Origin: Micavibrio aeruginosavorus
GTDB lineage: Bacteria; Pseudomonadota; Alphaproteobacteria; Micavibrionales; Micavibrionaceae
NCBI GenBank assembly: GCA_003241475.1
Contig: QFQB01000107.1
Coordinates: forward strand, 1-6,552
Direction of reading: 5' to 3'
Length of the DNA: 6,552 bases
The notes beneath the pieces are model-generated. The model searched no databases. It was not told the DNA's origin and saw nothing but the letters and a program-made list of their open reading frames with translations. Below, piece by piece: positions 6,403 through 6,552 of this stretch. Position 1 is the stretch's first letter, and every line of letters starts with the position of its first letter. A program made the translations under genes and the position numbers.

Positions 6403-6552
6403 ACAACACAAGCTACACCTGATGATGTCCTTTGCCCGCGCAACGGTTGCGGCCGCTTTGCGCAAATCCAAAGCGAAAGGGAAGCGTGGAGGAAATGGCA
6501 GTCGCGGCAACAAGCTAAAAGGCTTCATTCAGTACACGGATGTCGATGAGGA
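6389..6552 (+). CDS. Possible start of an unrecognised basic protein, cut by the window end
   Basis: An open plus-strand frame continues to the last base without a stop. From the ATG at 6389 it gives 54 complete codons; other in-frame starts are ATG at 6371, 6422 and 6425, and the frame is open back to 6287. None has a clear Shine-Dalgarno. The visible part begins MKDTKQHKLHLMMSFARAT, then a strongly basic Lys/Arg/Gly stretch (about residues 30-46), then KGFIQYTDVDE. No family is recognised and no signal peptide or membrane segment is evident. If the real start is 6422 or 6425, the inverted repeat at 6381-6402 would lie in its promoter or leader. A second plus frame is also open from 6346 to a TGA near 6549 but has no start codon, so this frame is preferred. 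Low confidence. Confidence 0.33.
   Translation, partial: MKDTKQHKLHLMMSFARATVAAALRKSKAKGKRGGNGSRGNKLKGFIQYTDVDE

Noticed and set aside
1..6552. CRISPR arrays, tRNA/rRNA genes, insertion sequences or prophage parts
   Set aside because: No repeated spacer-like array, cloverleaf, transposase or terminal inverted repeat pair was seen on either strand.

Overview
The window looks like chromosomal DNA of a Gram-negative bacterium. The complete genes are a tripartite RND drug-efflux inner-membrane pump, its periplasmic adaptor, a TetR-type repressor and a guanidine/ureide-modifying enzyme. The base composition is mixed, and the style of the proteins suggests an alphaproteobacterium of moderate GC. 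That placement is an inference from protein character only; no marker gene is present.

Layout. Positions 1-39 hold a strong hairpin terminator that ends the leftward operon and could also end a convergent gene entering from the left. Positions 5199 down to 40 (minus strand) form one compact operon: tetR-type repressor, then membrane-fusion adaptor (27 bp gap), then RND permease (6 bp gap). Positions 5200-5351 are an AT-rich divergent promoter region. It contains a perfect 5-2-5 inverted repeat, ATAGT-ca-ACTAT (5252-5263), which sits on the core elements of the leftward promoter and is the best candidate operator for the repressor. Positions 5352-6239 (plus strand) encode a complete 295-residue arginine deiminase-related (CtlX/DDAH-like) hydrolase with all expected catalytic positions. 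The last 313 bases hold a 9-bp-stem hairpin, a second inverted repeat (TTTGTATC-N6-GATACAAA) and the probable start of an unrecognised, very basic protein that runs off the end.

How the genes work together. The adaptor and permease closely resemble the MexEF/OqxAB branch of the HAE-1 pumps. They should span the inner membrane and periplasm and dock on an outer-membrane channel that is not encoded here. The first-gene TetR protein probably represses its own operon through the 5252-5263 site and is released by a ligand or a reactive electrophile; two cysteines in a CGC motif are candidate sensing residues. The divergent hydrolase shares the intergenic region but not obviously the operator, so co-regulation is possible but unproven. 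Most of the window is a conventional efflux locus. The least explained parts are the divergent hydrolase, whose substrate is unknown, and the 6240-6552 stretch.
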